From positions 62,001 through 126,000 of the forward strand of contig NZ_PDNI01000074.1 in NCBI RefSeq assembly GCF_002925845.1: DNA of 64,000 bases, given 5' to 3'. Source of the DNA: Roseovarius nitratireducens. GTDB lineage: Bacteria > Pseudomonadota > Alphaproteobacteria > Rhodobacterales > Rhodobacteraceae. The position numbers and the translations under genes are program-made. The notes under the pieces were generated by a model. That model was given only the letters and a program-made list of their open reading frames with translations, made no database searches and was not told the DNA's origin. Shown here one piece after another: positions 26,799 through 34,737 of the stretch. The first letter of the stretch is position 1. Every line of letters starts with the position of its first letter.

Positions 26799-27713
26799 AT
26801 GCGGATTACCAGACGCGAGCTCATGGTCGGGGGGCTGGCTGCGCTCACGGCGGGCGCGGGGCTGCGCGCCTTTGCCGCCACCGACATGGAACTCGGCACC
26901 GCGCGCCTGACCACGCTCAGCGATGGCAATCTCGTGCTGCCGCTCGATTTCCTCATCGGCGATCTGCCGCGGGGGCAGGCCACCGAGGCGCTCGCGCAGC
27001 ACGGCATCACCGGCGACACGCTCACCCCGCCCTGCAACGTAACCCTCTACCGCGACGGCACAAACACGGTGCTGTTCGACGCGGGCTCGGGCCATGCCTT
27101 CATGCCCAGCGCGGGCCGTCTTGCCGATGCGCTTGACGCTGCCGGGGTCGCGGCCGACGAGATAACCCACGTGCTGCTCACCCATGCCCATCCCGATCAC
27201 CTCTGGGGCGTGCTCGACGATTTTGATGATCCGGTCTTCGTCAACGCCACCCACATGATCGGGCAGGCGGAGCTGGACTACTGGACCGATCCTGCCACCG
27301 TCGACACCATCGGTACAGCGCGCGCCAGCTTTGCCGTCGGCGCGGCACGGCGGCTTGAGGCGATCGCGGACCGGCTTGAGACCTTCACCGGCGGACAGGA
27401 GGTGCTGCCCGGAATCCTCGCCCACGATACGCCCGGCCACACGCCCGGCCATATCAGCTTCGAGGTCCGACAGGACAGCACGGCGGTGATGGTGGTGGGG
27501 GACGCCATCGGCAACGGCCACCTTGCGCTGGCGCATCCCGACTGGGCCAGCGGCGCGGATCAGGATGCCGAACAGGGCATCGCCACGCGGCTGCGTCTGC
27601 TCGATCAGTTGGCCACCGACGGCATGGCGATGGTGGGCTTTCACCTGCCCGGCGGCGGGCTTGGCCGGGTGGAGCGCGCGGATGGCGCCTATCGCTTCGT
27701 GACGGAGGTGTGA
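26799..27713 (+). CDS. SoxG/SoxH-type periplasmic metallo-beta-lactamase-fold hydrolase
   Basis: A 304-residue exported zinc hydrolase. The N-terminus carries a Tat-type leader (TRRELMVGGLAALTAGAGLRAFAA). The metal motif is intact, H129-x-H131-x-D133-H134 in LLTHAHPDHLWG, followed by DTPGHTPGHISF (third His ligand region), a VVGDAIG aspartate segment and GFHLPGGGLG. Such proteins accompany sox clusters (soxG/soxH) and are dispensable for thiosulfate oxidation in Paracoccus; a thiol-ester or persulfide hydrolase role is suspected. It is separated by only four bases from the next MBL-fold gene. It runs opposite to the main sox operon, and I cannot decide between the soxG and soxH names. Confidence 0.8.
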   Translation: MRITRRELMVGGLAALTAGAGLRAFAATDMELGTARLTTLSDGNLVLPLDFLIGDLPRGQATEALAQHGITGDTLTPPCNVTLYRDGTNTVLFDAGSGHAFMPSAGRLADALDAAGVAADEITHVLLTHAHPDHLWGVLDDFDDPVFVNATHMIGQAELDYWTDPATVDTIGTARASFAVGAARRLEAIADRLETFTGGQEVLPGILAHDTPGHTPGHISFEVRQDSTAVMVVGDAIGNGHLALAHPDWASGADQDAEQGIATRLRLLDQLATDGMAMVGFHLPGGGLGRVERADGAYRFVTEV

Positions 27714-27717
27714 TCCG

Positions 27718-28662
27718 ATGCGCAGCCTCTTCATAGCCGCCCTTTTCGCCGCCACCCCCGCGCTTGCCAGCGAGGATATCGCCGACCAGTATCCCGGCTC
27801 GCTGCTTTATTCCAAACCGGTGGAGTTCATCCCCGGTATCTGGTCCGCCATAGGCGCCACCGCGCCGCCCACCTACGAGAACGCGGGCCACAACAACAAC
27901 CTGAGTTTCATCGTCACCGGCGAGGGCGTCGTGGTCATCAACGGCGGTGCCTCCTACGGGCTGGCCAAGGCCCTGCACGACGAAATCAAGGTGATCACCG
28001 ATCAACCCGTGACCCATGTCTTCAACGAGAACGGGCAGGGCCACGCGATGCTGGGCAATTCCTACTGGGTGGAACAGGGCGTACCGGTGATCGCCCACGA
28101 GGATGCGCTGCACGAGATCGAGCGCTACGGCGGCTCGTCGCTGGAGGCCGCGCGCCGCGTCACCAAGGAACGCGCCGAGGGGACCGAGGTGGTGATGCCC
28201 ACCGAAACCTTTGCCGGCGACTACCTGCTGGAGATGGGCGCGTATCGGATCGAGGCGCGTCACCTGGGCCCCGCGCACAGCCCCGGCGATATCGTGATCT
28301 GGCTGCCGGAACAGAGCCTCGTCATCTCCGGCGACATGGCGTTTCATGAGCGCATGCTGCCGATCTTTCCCGAGACGATCACGCGCGACTGGCTGGATAC
28401 CTGGGATGCCGAGTTCGAGGCGCTAAACGCCACCTACGTAATCCCCGGACATGGCCACCCCACGAACATGGACCAGGTGCGTCGCTACACGAAGGGTTAT
28501 CTCGAGTATCTGCGCGCGCGCATCGCCGAGCATCTCGATGCGGGCGGTGACCTCGCCGATGCCTATTACGTGGACCAGTCCCCCTACGCGCATCTCGACA
28601 CGTTCGAGGAGCTGGCCACCAAGAACGCGGGTCGCGTCTACGAGCAGATGGAATGGGAATGA
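27718..28662 (+). CDS. Second SoxG/SoxH-type MBL-fold protein with degenerate metal motif
   Basis: A 314-residue exported protein (Sec leader MRSLFIAALFAATPALAS). The fold is that of a glyoxalase-II/metallo-beta-lactamase: GVVVINGGASYG, HLGPAHSPGDIVIW (H186), VISGDMAFHE (D205) and VIPGHGHPTNM (H244). The first metal motif is altered: where HxHxDH is expected the chain reads N105-G-Q107-G-H109-A110, so the usual first two His, the Asp and the following His are replaced. H186, D205 and H244 remain, so one metal site may survive. It is cotranscribed with the intact MBL gene upstream and convergent with the SoxT-like gene. Confidence 0.75.
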   Translation: MRSLFIAALFAATPALASEDIADQYPGSLLYSKPVEFIPGIWSAIGATAPPTYENAGHNNNLSFIVTGEGVVVINGGASYGLAKALHDEIKVITDQPVTHVFNENGQGHAMLGNSYWVEQGVPVIAHEDALHEIERYGGSSLEAARRVTKERAEGTEVVMPTETFAGDYLLEMGAYRIEARHLGPAHSPGDIVIWLPEQSLVISGDMAFHERMLPIFPETITRDWLDTWDAEFEALNATYVIPGHGHPTNMDQVRRYTKGYLEYLRARIAEHLDAGGDLADAYYVDQSPYAHLDTFEELATKNAGRVYEQMEWE

Positions 28663-28761
28663 GAGCGGTGCTCGGGCAGAGTATTTGAACCAGGAAAAAG
28701 CCGGGCAATCGCGTGAACCGGAACGGGTTTCGTCTTGGCAGCAATACCCCCGGTGCGCCGT

Positions 28762-29826
28762 CTAACCCGGCGCTGCCCGCCGGGTGGGACGCAGCATCAG
28801 CAGATGCGTGGCCATCGCGCCCAGCCACATCGCGGTGACTGCGATCCAAGCTGTCAGCGCAAAGATCGCACCACCGGACATGCCCGCGCCCACGGCGCAG
28901 CCCCCCGCCAGCATCGAGCCGAACCCCATGAGCACCGCGCCCAGAAGATAGCGCTCCATCGGTGTGTCGGGGCCGAAGCGTTCGATCTTCCACTCGCGGG
29001 TGACAAGCGCCATCGAGGCGGCACCGACGAACACACCCGGCACCAACCCCACGCCGAATCCGAGGGGAAGCGAGGTGCTGTTGACCAGCCCCATCAGCGT
29101 GTCGGTGGAGGGGCCGGTGAAGGTGACCGAGGAGATCGCGATCACCTCGAAAGACGTCTGCGAGACCGCGTAGGTCGCGAGCCAGCCTAGTCCGATGGCC
29201 AATCCGACGCCCATCCCGGCCAGAACATGGCTCACCCGTACATGGCGCATCAGCGCCAGCATGACACCGGCCATCAGCGCCAGAGCGGCCAGCGTCGCCG
29301 CCGTGGCGTGCGTCAGGCCCAGATGCGCCAGCAGGTCACGCGCCTCGCCCCCCGGCACCGTCCAGAGCTGCGCCAGCCCCTCGCGTGCGGGCGAGAGGAC
29401 CCCGCGCAGCGCCGATTGTGCCACAATGGTCAGGACCAGCCCGGTGATCAATGCGCGCAGGTTGCCCGTGGCGGAGAGCACCAGCAGGCGGCTCGCGCAG
29501 CCGCGCGCGAGGATCATGCCCGCGCCGAACATCAATCCGCCGATGACTGCCCCGGACATGCTACCGGTGGCGGCAAGCTGACGCGACTGGCTCACATCGA
29601 GAACCCCGATCGCGATGGCCCCCTGAACGGAGAGCACCCCGGCGGAGAACGCGATGAGCCAGATCGACAGGCGGGGGCCGAGATGGCGCTCGGCCACCTC
29701 GATTGTCGCTGCCCGCAGGCAAAAGCGCGAATGCTGTGCCGCCACCCCGAAGATCACGCCGACAAGCGCGCCGGCCATCGCCAGCACGGCCCCATCCCCG
29801 TAGGTGTCGATCAGTGTTTCCAGCAT
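28762..29826 (-). CDS. YeeE/YedE-family sulfur-compound transporter (SoxT-like)
   Basis: A 354-residue polytopic protein of the YeeE/YedE family, which includes the thiosulfate transporter TsuA and SoxT proteins of sox clusters. Conserved cysteines that relay the sulfur substrate are visible: SRFCLRA (C36), ARGCASRLL and GGCAVGAG, each in a short membrane-buried motif. Two YeeE repeats can be made out. It is the last leftward gene after soxF and DUF302; a second member (40968-42017) lies at the other end of the locus. Likely imports thiosulfate, sulfite or a related sulfur compound; the substrate is unproven. Confidence 0.85.
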   Translation of the reverse strand: MLETLIDTYGDGAVLAMAGALVGVIFGVAAQHSRFCLRAATIEVAERHLGPRLSIWLIAFSAGVLSVQGAIAIGVLDVSQSRQLAATGSMSGAVIGGLMFGAGMILARGCASRLLVLSATGNLRALITGLVLTIVAQSALRGVLSPAREGLAQLWTVPGGEARDLLAHLGLTHATAATLAALALMAGVMLALMRHVRVSHVLAGMGVGLAIGLGWLATYAVSQTSFEVIAISSVTFTGPSTDTLMGLVNSTSLPLGFGVGLVPGVFVGAASMALVTREWKIERFGPDTPMERYLLGAVLMGFGSMLAGGCAVGAGMSGGAIFALTAWIAVTAMWLGAMATHLLMLRPTRRAAPG

Positions 29827-29894
29827 CGCGGGCCTTTCACATGGTCTTGCACGGGTCTGGCCTGCACGCGGCCTGCCTGCCTTGAGTCAGGTCA

Positions 29895-29918
29895 ACCGGG
29901 CCGCCTGCGCGGCCCGGT
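29895..29918 (-). terminator. GC-rich hairpin after the DUF302 gene
   Basis: ACCGGGCCGC-CTGC-GCGGCCCGGT forms a perfect ten-base stem nine bases beyond the DUF302 stop. It lacks a U-tract; it may terminate or punctuate the sox transcript before the SoxT-like gene. Confidence 0.55.
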
Positions 29919-29926
29919 CGGAGGCC

Positions 29927-30355
29927 TTATTCCAGCGCGTCTTGCACGATCTCGTCGAGAAACGCCTGGACCTTCTGCATCTCGCCCTCGGGGTAGGTGC
30001 GATAGCCCACCATCACCTCTCCCTCACGTTCCGCGACAAAGACGCCATAGGGGCAATGCGCGATGTTCATCGGGTCGGCCTCCATCACCTCGCGAGAGAG
30101 GGTGGCCGAGCAGAACAGGAAGATGTCCGCCGCTTCGAAGATCTTGACGTCGCTGCCCACATCCGTGCCGGTGCGGTTGAGCATGTCGCCCACATGGCTG
30201 GTGAGGTCGATCACCAGCCCCCGGTCGAGGATGGCGCTTTCGACCGCGAATGTCGCATCGCCGAATGTGCCGTTGAATGGATAGGTCACCGCCTCCTGCG
30301 CCATTGCGGGCAGCGCCATGAGGCCGAAAACCCCGGCCAGAATTGTCTGTTTCAT
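29927..30355 (-). CDS. DUF302 periplasmic protein
   Basis: A 142-residue protein with a clear Sec signal (MKQTILAGVFGLMALPAMAQ) and a DUF302 fold: VESAILDRGLVIDLTSHVGDML near the start and IFLFCSATLSREVMEADPMNIAHCPYGVFV in the middle, with cysteines at the FLFCSA and IAHCPYG positions. DUF302 proteins are frequent beside sulfur-oxidation genes, but their function is not established. It lies 39 bases after soxF and is probably cotranscribed. The paired cysteines could be redox-active or bind a ligand; that is speculation. Confidence 0.82.
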   Translation of the reverse strand: MKQTILAGVFGLMALPAMAQEAVTYPFNGTFGDATFAVESAILDRGLVIDLTSHVGDMLNRTGTDVGSDVKIFEAADIFLFCSATLSREVMEADPMNIAHCPYGVFVAEREGEVMVGYRTYPEGEMQKVQAFLDEIVQDALE

Positions 30356-30394
30356 TTCCTTTACTCCTTTATAAGACGGGCGTTCGCGCGCCGG

Positions 30395-31663
30395 TCAACT
30401 GAACATGTCCGTGGTGATCCCCGAATACCAACCCACCGATTCTTCGTAGGTGGCCTTGCGCGTCGCGGCGTCTTCGCCGGTCTGCGAGATGAAGCCGTCC
30501 ACCTTGGCGATCTTTTCCTCCGTGGCCTCGTAGGTCGCGCCTACCTTGACGCCGTCATCCTCGGCGATGAGCGACCAGCAGGTGTTTGTGAACTTGGCCG
30601 GGAACACCTTGGAGCCCGTCAGCGCCCCGCGCACCGCCATTGCACAGACCTTGGCCTGTGAATTGGCGGCAAAGCCGGACTTGGGCATGTCGCCCTGCGC
30701 GGCGGCGTCGCCGAGCACGTGCACGTCCGGGTCCATCTTCGAGGACATGTCGGCGGCATTCACCGGGGCCCAATTCCCCTCCGTCACGCCCGCCATGTCG
30801 GCGATGCGCCCTGCCTTTTGCGCCGGGATCACGTTGCAGACATCGACCTGTTCGACCATGCCATCTATGTCGATGGTCATCGCCTCCGGGTCAACGCTCA
30901 CGTTCTCGCCGCCGAAATCGGGGCCGATCCGCTCGATCATGCCGCTGTAGTGCCGCTGCCATCCCTCCTCGAACAGCGCCTGCTTGGAGAACTTGGGCTT
31001 GGGGTCGGCCACGAGGATCTTGGCGGTGGGGTTCACCTGGCTCAGCACATGCGCCACCATCGAGATCCGCTCGTAGGGGCCCGGCGGGCAGCGGTAGGGG
31101 TTGGGCGGGGCCACCATGGCAAAGCGCCCGCCCTCTGGCATGGCCATGATCTGCGCCTTTAGAAGCTCGCTCTGGGATCCGGCCTTGTAGGCATGGGGCA
31201 TCTTGTTCTGCTCGGTCACGGACCAGCCCGGCACGGCATCCTCGACGAAGTCGATGCCGGGGCTGAGGATCAGCTTGTCATAGGGCAGAACCGCGCCGCC
31301 GGCGAGGCTGACTGTCTTGGAATCGCGATCCACGTCCACCGCCCAGTCATGCACCACGTTGATCCCGTATTTCGCGGCCAGGGTGCCATAGGTGTGGCTG
31401 ATATCTTCGAGGTCAGTGAAGCCGCCGATATAGAGGTTGGAGAAATAGCAGGTGAAATAGCTGCGCGTGGGCTCGACCAGCGTGACGTCGATTTCGCCCT
31501 TGTTGTCGCGGGCGATATAGCGCGCGGCCGTGGCCCCGCCCGAGCCGCCGCCGATCACGACGACGCGTGGCTTGCCGTGCCCGTCAGCCAGCAACGCAGG
31601 CGCCGAGAGGGTGGCAGCCGCAGCGGTTCCAACGGCAATGAATTTGCGTCGGTTCAAAGTCAC
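30395..31663 (-). CDS. soxF: SoxF, FAD sulfide dehydrogenase (flavocytochrome c flavoprotein subunit type)
   Basis: A 422-residue periplasmic flavoprotein with a Tat leader (NRRKFIAVGTAAAA), a Rossmann motif VVVIGGGSGGATAARYI, and C72 in FTCYFSN, which aligns with the cysteine that binds FAD covalently in FccB. C192 (YRCPPGPYER) and C362 (NTCWSLI) match the redox-active cystine of flavocytochrome c sulfide dehydrogenases. With SoxE as cytochrome partner it oxidises sulfide to sulfur in vitro in Paracoccus; it is not essential for thiosulfate oxidation but speeds it. It follows soxE by 28 bases. Confidence 0.93.
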   Translation of the reverse strand: MTLNRRKFIAVGTAAAATLSAPALLADGHGKPRVVVIGGGSGGATAARYIARDNKGEIDVTLVEPTRSYFTCYFSNLYIGGFTDLEDISHTYGTLAAKYGINVVHDWAVDVDRDSKTVSLAGGAVLPYDKLILSPGIDFVEDAVPGWSVTEQNKMPHAYKAGSQSELLKAQIMAMPEGGRFAMVAPPNPYRCPPGPYERISMVAHVLSQVNPTAKILVADPKPKFSKQALFEEGWQRHYSGMIERIGPDFGGENVSVDPEAMTIDIDGMVEQVDVCNVIPAQKAGRIADMAGVTEGNWAPVNAADMSSKMDPDVHVLGDAAAQGDMPKSGFAANSQAKVCAMAVRGALTGSKVFPAKFTNTCWSLIAEDDGVKVGATYEATEEKIAKVDGFISQTGEDAATRKATYEESVGWYSGITTDMFS

Positions 31664-31691
31664 AATGTCTCCTCCCTTGAATGGCCCCCGA

Positions 31692-32393
31692 TTATTCGAG
31701 GTCCTTGAAATAGGCCGCCAGCGCCGCGATCTCCTCGTTCGACAGGCGCCCGGCCATCATCTGCATCACCGGATGGGGACGCAGCTTTTCCTTGTAGGCG
31801 TGCATCGCCACAACGAAATCCTGCTCTGGCCAGCGGGTGATCGAGGGGATGCCCTCGGCGCTGCCATCGGCGCGGTGGCAACTCACGCATTCGCTGCTGA
31901 GATATTCGCCGTAGTCCGGGTCACCCTGGATCGCGAGGATCTCGGGGGCGACCGAATGATCGGTGCCGATAGCCGTGGGCGCGGCCTCGGGGATGTTTGC
32001 CGGGTTGTCCGAGAATTGGCGCAGAAAAGCTAGCAGATCAGCGCGCGCCTGGTCGTCCTTCAGGCCACGATAGCTCATCCGCGTCTTGGAGACGAGCGCG
32101 CGCGGATTGGCGATATAGGCGTCGAGCGTCTCCAGCGTCCATGTCAGCCCATCGATGCCCGCCCGCTCCATCGAGGCGGAATAGCGATAGCCCTCGTGCG
32201 CGGCTGCGCGCCGCCCGAAAAGGCTGTTGAGATGGGGGCCGATGCGGTCCTCGGCCCCATTGCCGACCTCGTGACAGCCCGTGCACGCGTTGAAGTGCCG
32301 CGCGCCCTTTTCGGCATCGCCGATCAGGTCTGCCCGAGTGCCGCCCGCGACGATCAGTGCGGCGAGTGTCAAGGCGGGCAGCAGCGGGCGCAA
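31692..32393 (-). CDS. soxE: SoxE, dihaem c-type cytochrome
   Basis: A 233-residue periplasmic cytochrome with two haem-binding sites, C37-C40-H41 (FNACTGCHEVG) and C169-C172-H173 (SSECVSCHRAD), each followed by a cytochrome-c fold with downstream Met ligands (e.g. KTRMSYRG, VMQMMAGRL). It is the electron acceptor partner of SoxF. No ATG fits: the frame enters from inside soxD. A TTG at 32391-32393 gives a normal Sec signal (MRPLLPALTLAALIVAGG) and has GGAG nine bases upstream, inside the soxD end; it starts four bases after the soxD stop. I take this TTG as the start. Confidence 0.88.
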   Translation of the reverse strand: MRPLLPALTLAALIVAGGTRADLIGDAEKGARHFNACTGCHEVGNGAEDRIGPHLNSLFGRRAAAHEGYRYSASMERAGIDGLTWTLETLDAYIANPRALVSKTRMSYRGLKDDQARADLLAFLRQFSDNPANIPEAAPTAIGTDHSVAPEILAIQGDPDYGEYLSSECVSCHRADGSAEGIPSITRWPEQDFVVAMHAYKEKLRPHPVMQMMAGRLSNEEIAALAAYFKDLE

Positions 32394-32397
32394 CGGC

Positions 32398-33447
32398 CTA
32401 TTCTCCGAAAGTCGAGAGATAGGCAGTGATGGCCGCGATATCCTCGTCCGAGCGCAGGCCGCCAAAGCCCATGCGCGTCCCATTCATGAAGCCGCGCGGA
32501 TCGGCGAGGAAGGCGGCGAGATTCTCCTCGTTCCAGACCAGACCGTCGGCGGCCATGTCCTGAAGCGCGGAGGAATACTTGAACCCGTCCACCGCCCCTG
32601 CGGCGCGGTTCATCACCCCGTTGAGCTGCGGGCCGACACGGTTCTTGGCGCCGTCGCCCACCATGTGGCAGGCCTTGCATTGGCGAAACACCTTTTCACC
32701 GGCGGCCACCAGTTCGGGATCGGGGGCGGCGGCGGTCTCCGGCTCGGCGGCAGCCACCTCGACAGGCGGTTCCTCGGCGGCGGGGGCGGCGGCCTCCTCC
32801 GCCTCGGCGCCCGCTTCCTCCGGCGTCACGTCGAGGACGGCGGCGCGCATCGTGATCTCGACGCTGTCCTTGCAGTTTTCCATGCACGGCTCGCCATGCC
32901 AGGTCGCGTATTCCGTTTCGGCGCGGTCATCGACGATGAAGCCGTCCGCGTTGGGCATCTCGAATTCGGCGAAGTTCTCGTGGCTGAGCACGAAATCGTC
33001 CTCAACCAGGAAGTTGGAATAGAGGATATAGGCGGTGATCGCGTAGACATCGTCGGGGCTGAGCGATTGCGCATTGCCGAAGGGCATCGAGCGGTTCACG
33101 TAATCCCAGACCGTCGAGAGATGGGGCCAGTAGGAGCCCACGGTCTTGAGCGGGTCCTCGTTGGCCAGCGTGCCTTCGCCGCCGGCGAGCTTGGGCCAGT
33201 TGCCCACGCCTTCTGCGAAATCCCCGTGGCAGACCGCGCAGTTCTCGATGAACACCTGCTCGCCGGTCCACACGTCGCCCGACCCTTCGGGCAGGCCGCG
33301 CCCGTCGGGCATGACATTCACATCCCAGGCGGCGACCTCCTCGGGCAGCGCGGGGCGGCCAAGGCCGTATTCGCCCGACCAGACGGCTGTGGCGGTGACG
33401 CTGATGGTCAGGCCCGCGACCAGGGTAAACTTAAGAAACCTCGACAT
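32398..33447 (-). CDS. soxD: SoxD, dihaem cytochrome subunit of sulfane dehydrogenase
   Basis: A 349-residue periplasmic dihaem cytochrome c that accepts electrons from the SoxC molybdenum subunit. The Sec signal MSRFLKFTLVAGLTISVTATAVWS is followed by domain 1 with C70-C73-H74 (ENCAVCHGD), a long Ala/Glu/Pro linker (about 206-245) and a SoxE-like domain 2 with C257-C260-H261 (CKACHMVGDG, KNRVGPQLNGV). The start overlaps the soxC end by 17 bases. Domain 2 and the first SoxE domain are clearly related. Presence of SoxCD predicts complete oxidation of thiosulfate to sulfate without sulfur globules. Confidence 0.94.
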   Translation of the reverse strand: MSRFLKFTLVAGLTISVTATAVWSGEYGLGRPALPEEVAAWDVNVMPDGRGLPEGSGDVWTGEQVFIENCAVCHGDFAEGVGNWPKLAGGEGTLANEDPLKTVGSYWPHLSTVWDYVNRSMPFGNAQSLSPDDVYAITAYILYSNFLVEDDFVLSHENFAEFEMPNADGFIVDDRAETEYATWHGEPCMENCKDSVEITMRAAVLDVTPEEAGAEAEEAAAPAAEEPPVEVAAAEPETAAAPDPELVAAGEKVFRQCKACHMVGDGAKNRVGPQLNGVMNRAAGAVDGFKYSSALQDMAADGLVWNEENLAAFLADPRGFMNGTRMGFGGLRSDEDIAAITAYLSTFGE

Positions 33448-34711
33448 TTTCCGCCTCCCCGTTCGGTCGCACCCACCATGTCTGGATACAGTTGTTGTGA
33501 TAGATCGAGTTGAGCCCGCGCACCTCGCGTAGCTGCGCCTTGGTGGGCTGGATATAGCCGGCCTCGTCCATCGCGCGGCTTTGCAGCAGCATCTCCTCGC
33601 CGTTCCACTCGGTATCGAGGTAGAACCGGGTCAGCGCCTTGGCCTCGCCTTCCTTGGCCAGCCGGGCGGTTTCCCACGTCTTGCCGCCATCCTTCGAGAC
33701 ATCCACGCGGGTGATGGCGCCGTGACCGGACCATGCGAGGCCGGTGATGACGAGCGGGCCCTTGCCGTGGGTGATCGGCGCTTGCGGGCTGGGGCTCGTG
33801 ACGACCGATTTGGCGTCCATCACCCAGGTCCATTTGCGGCTTGTGCCGTCGGCCAGCGTATCGGTGTACTTGCTGGTTTCCTCGCGGCTTTCCACCGGGC
33901 TATTGGTCACCTCGATCCGGCGGATCCACTTGACCCACATGTTGCCTTCCCAGCCCGGCACGACGAGGCGCACGGGGTAGCCATGCTCCTTGCGCAGGGC
34001 CTCGCCATTGGCCTTGAACGCCACGAGGCAATCGCCAAGGGCCTTGCCCATCGGGATCGAGCGGCCGTTGGAGGACGCATCCGCGCCCTCGACATAGACC
34101 CACTTGTCCTGCAGATCGCCCGCCACGTCGAGCCCGGCCTCTTCCAGCAGGGTGCGCAGCGGCACGCCGGTATATTCCATGTTGTGGATCATGCCGTGGG
34201 TGAACTGCGCGCCGTTCAATTGCGCACCCGCCCATTCCATGCCGGTATTGGCGGCGCATTCGCAGAAATAGACGTGGTTCTCGCGCGGGAAGCGTTCGAG
34301 ATCGGCATAGGTGAACACGAGCGGCGTATCCACCAGCCCGTTGATCATCAGGCGATAATCCTCTTTCTTCAGATCAATCGCACCCGAATGGTGCCGCTCG
34401 AAGGCGCAGCCCTGCGGTGTGATCGTGCCGTCGAGCGCGTGAATCGGCGTGAAGTTGATCGAGGAGATCGTGTCGGCGGTCAGCCACTCGACATTGCGGC
34501 GCACCACGTCGGATTCGTACTCGATGGGCAGGCCATAGGGCGTGGCATCCACCCCGTCACCCAGCCCAGTGGCCCAGGGCTGCACCTCGGTGATGAGGGG
34601 ATCGGGACCAGCCTTCGCCGCACCCGCCGTCACCGCCCCCGCCGCCGCAGCGACGCTGCCGCGCAGGAAAGCGCGGCGCGAGGTCGATTTGCCCTTGAAG
34701 AATTCAGACAT
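33431..34711 (-). CDS. soxC: SoxC, molybdenum sulfane dehydrogenase catalytic subunit
   Basis: A 426-residue sulfite-oxidase-family protein exported by Tat (STSRRAFLRGSVAAAAGAV). The molybdenum-cofactor domain shows NFTPIHALDG, CAFERHHSG and the Mo-ligand cysteine C152 in FCECAANTG; a C-terminal dimerisation domain follows (GLAWSGHGAITRVDVSKDGG). SoxCD removes six electrons from the protein-bound sulfane sulfur on SoxY. ATG 34709-34711 has AAAGGAGG eight bases upstream; an in-frame TTG two codons earlier is disfavoured. It lies 26 bases after soxB. Confidence 0.96.
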   Translation of the reverse strand: MSEFFKGKSTSRRAFLRGSVAAAAGAVTAGAAKAGPDPLITEVQPWATGLGDGVDATPYGLPIEYESDVVRRNVEWLTADTISSINFTPIHALDGTITPQGCAFERHHSGAIDLKKEDYRLMINGLVDTPLVFTYADLERFPRENHVYFCECAANTGMEWAGAQLNGAQFTHGMIHNMEYTGVPLRTLLEEAGLDVAGDLQDKWVYVEGADASSNGRSIPMGKALGDCLVAFKANGEALRKEHGYPVRLVVPGWEGNMWVKWIRRIEVTNSPVESREETSKYTDTLADGTSRKWTWVMDAKSVVTSPSPQAPITHGKGPLVITGLAWSGHGAITRVDVSKDGGKTWETARLAKEGEAKALTRFYLDTEWNGEEMLLQSRAMDEAGYIQPTKAQLREVRGLNSIYHNNCIQTWWVRPNGEAENVEVS

Positions 34712-34737
34712 TGCCAATGCCTCCTTTCAACATGCTC

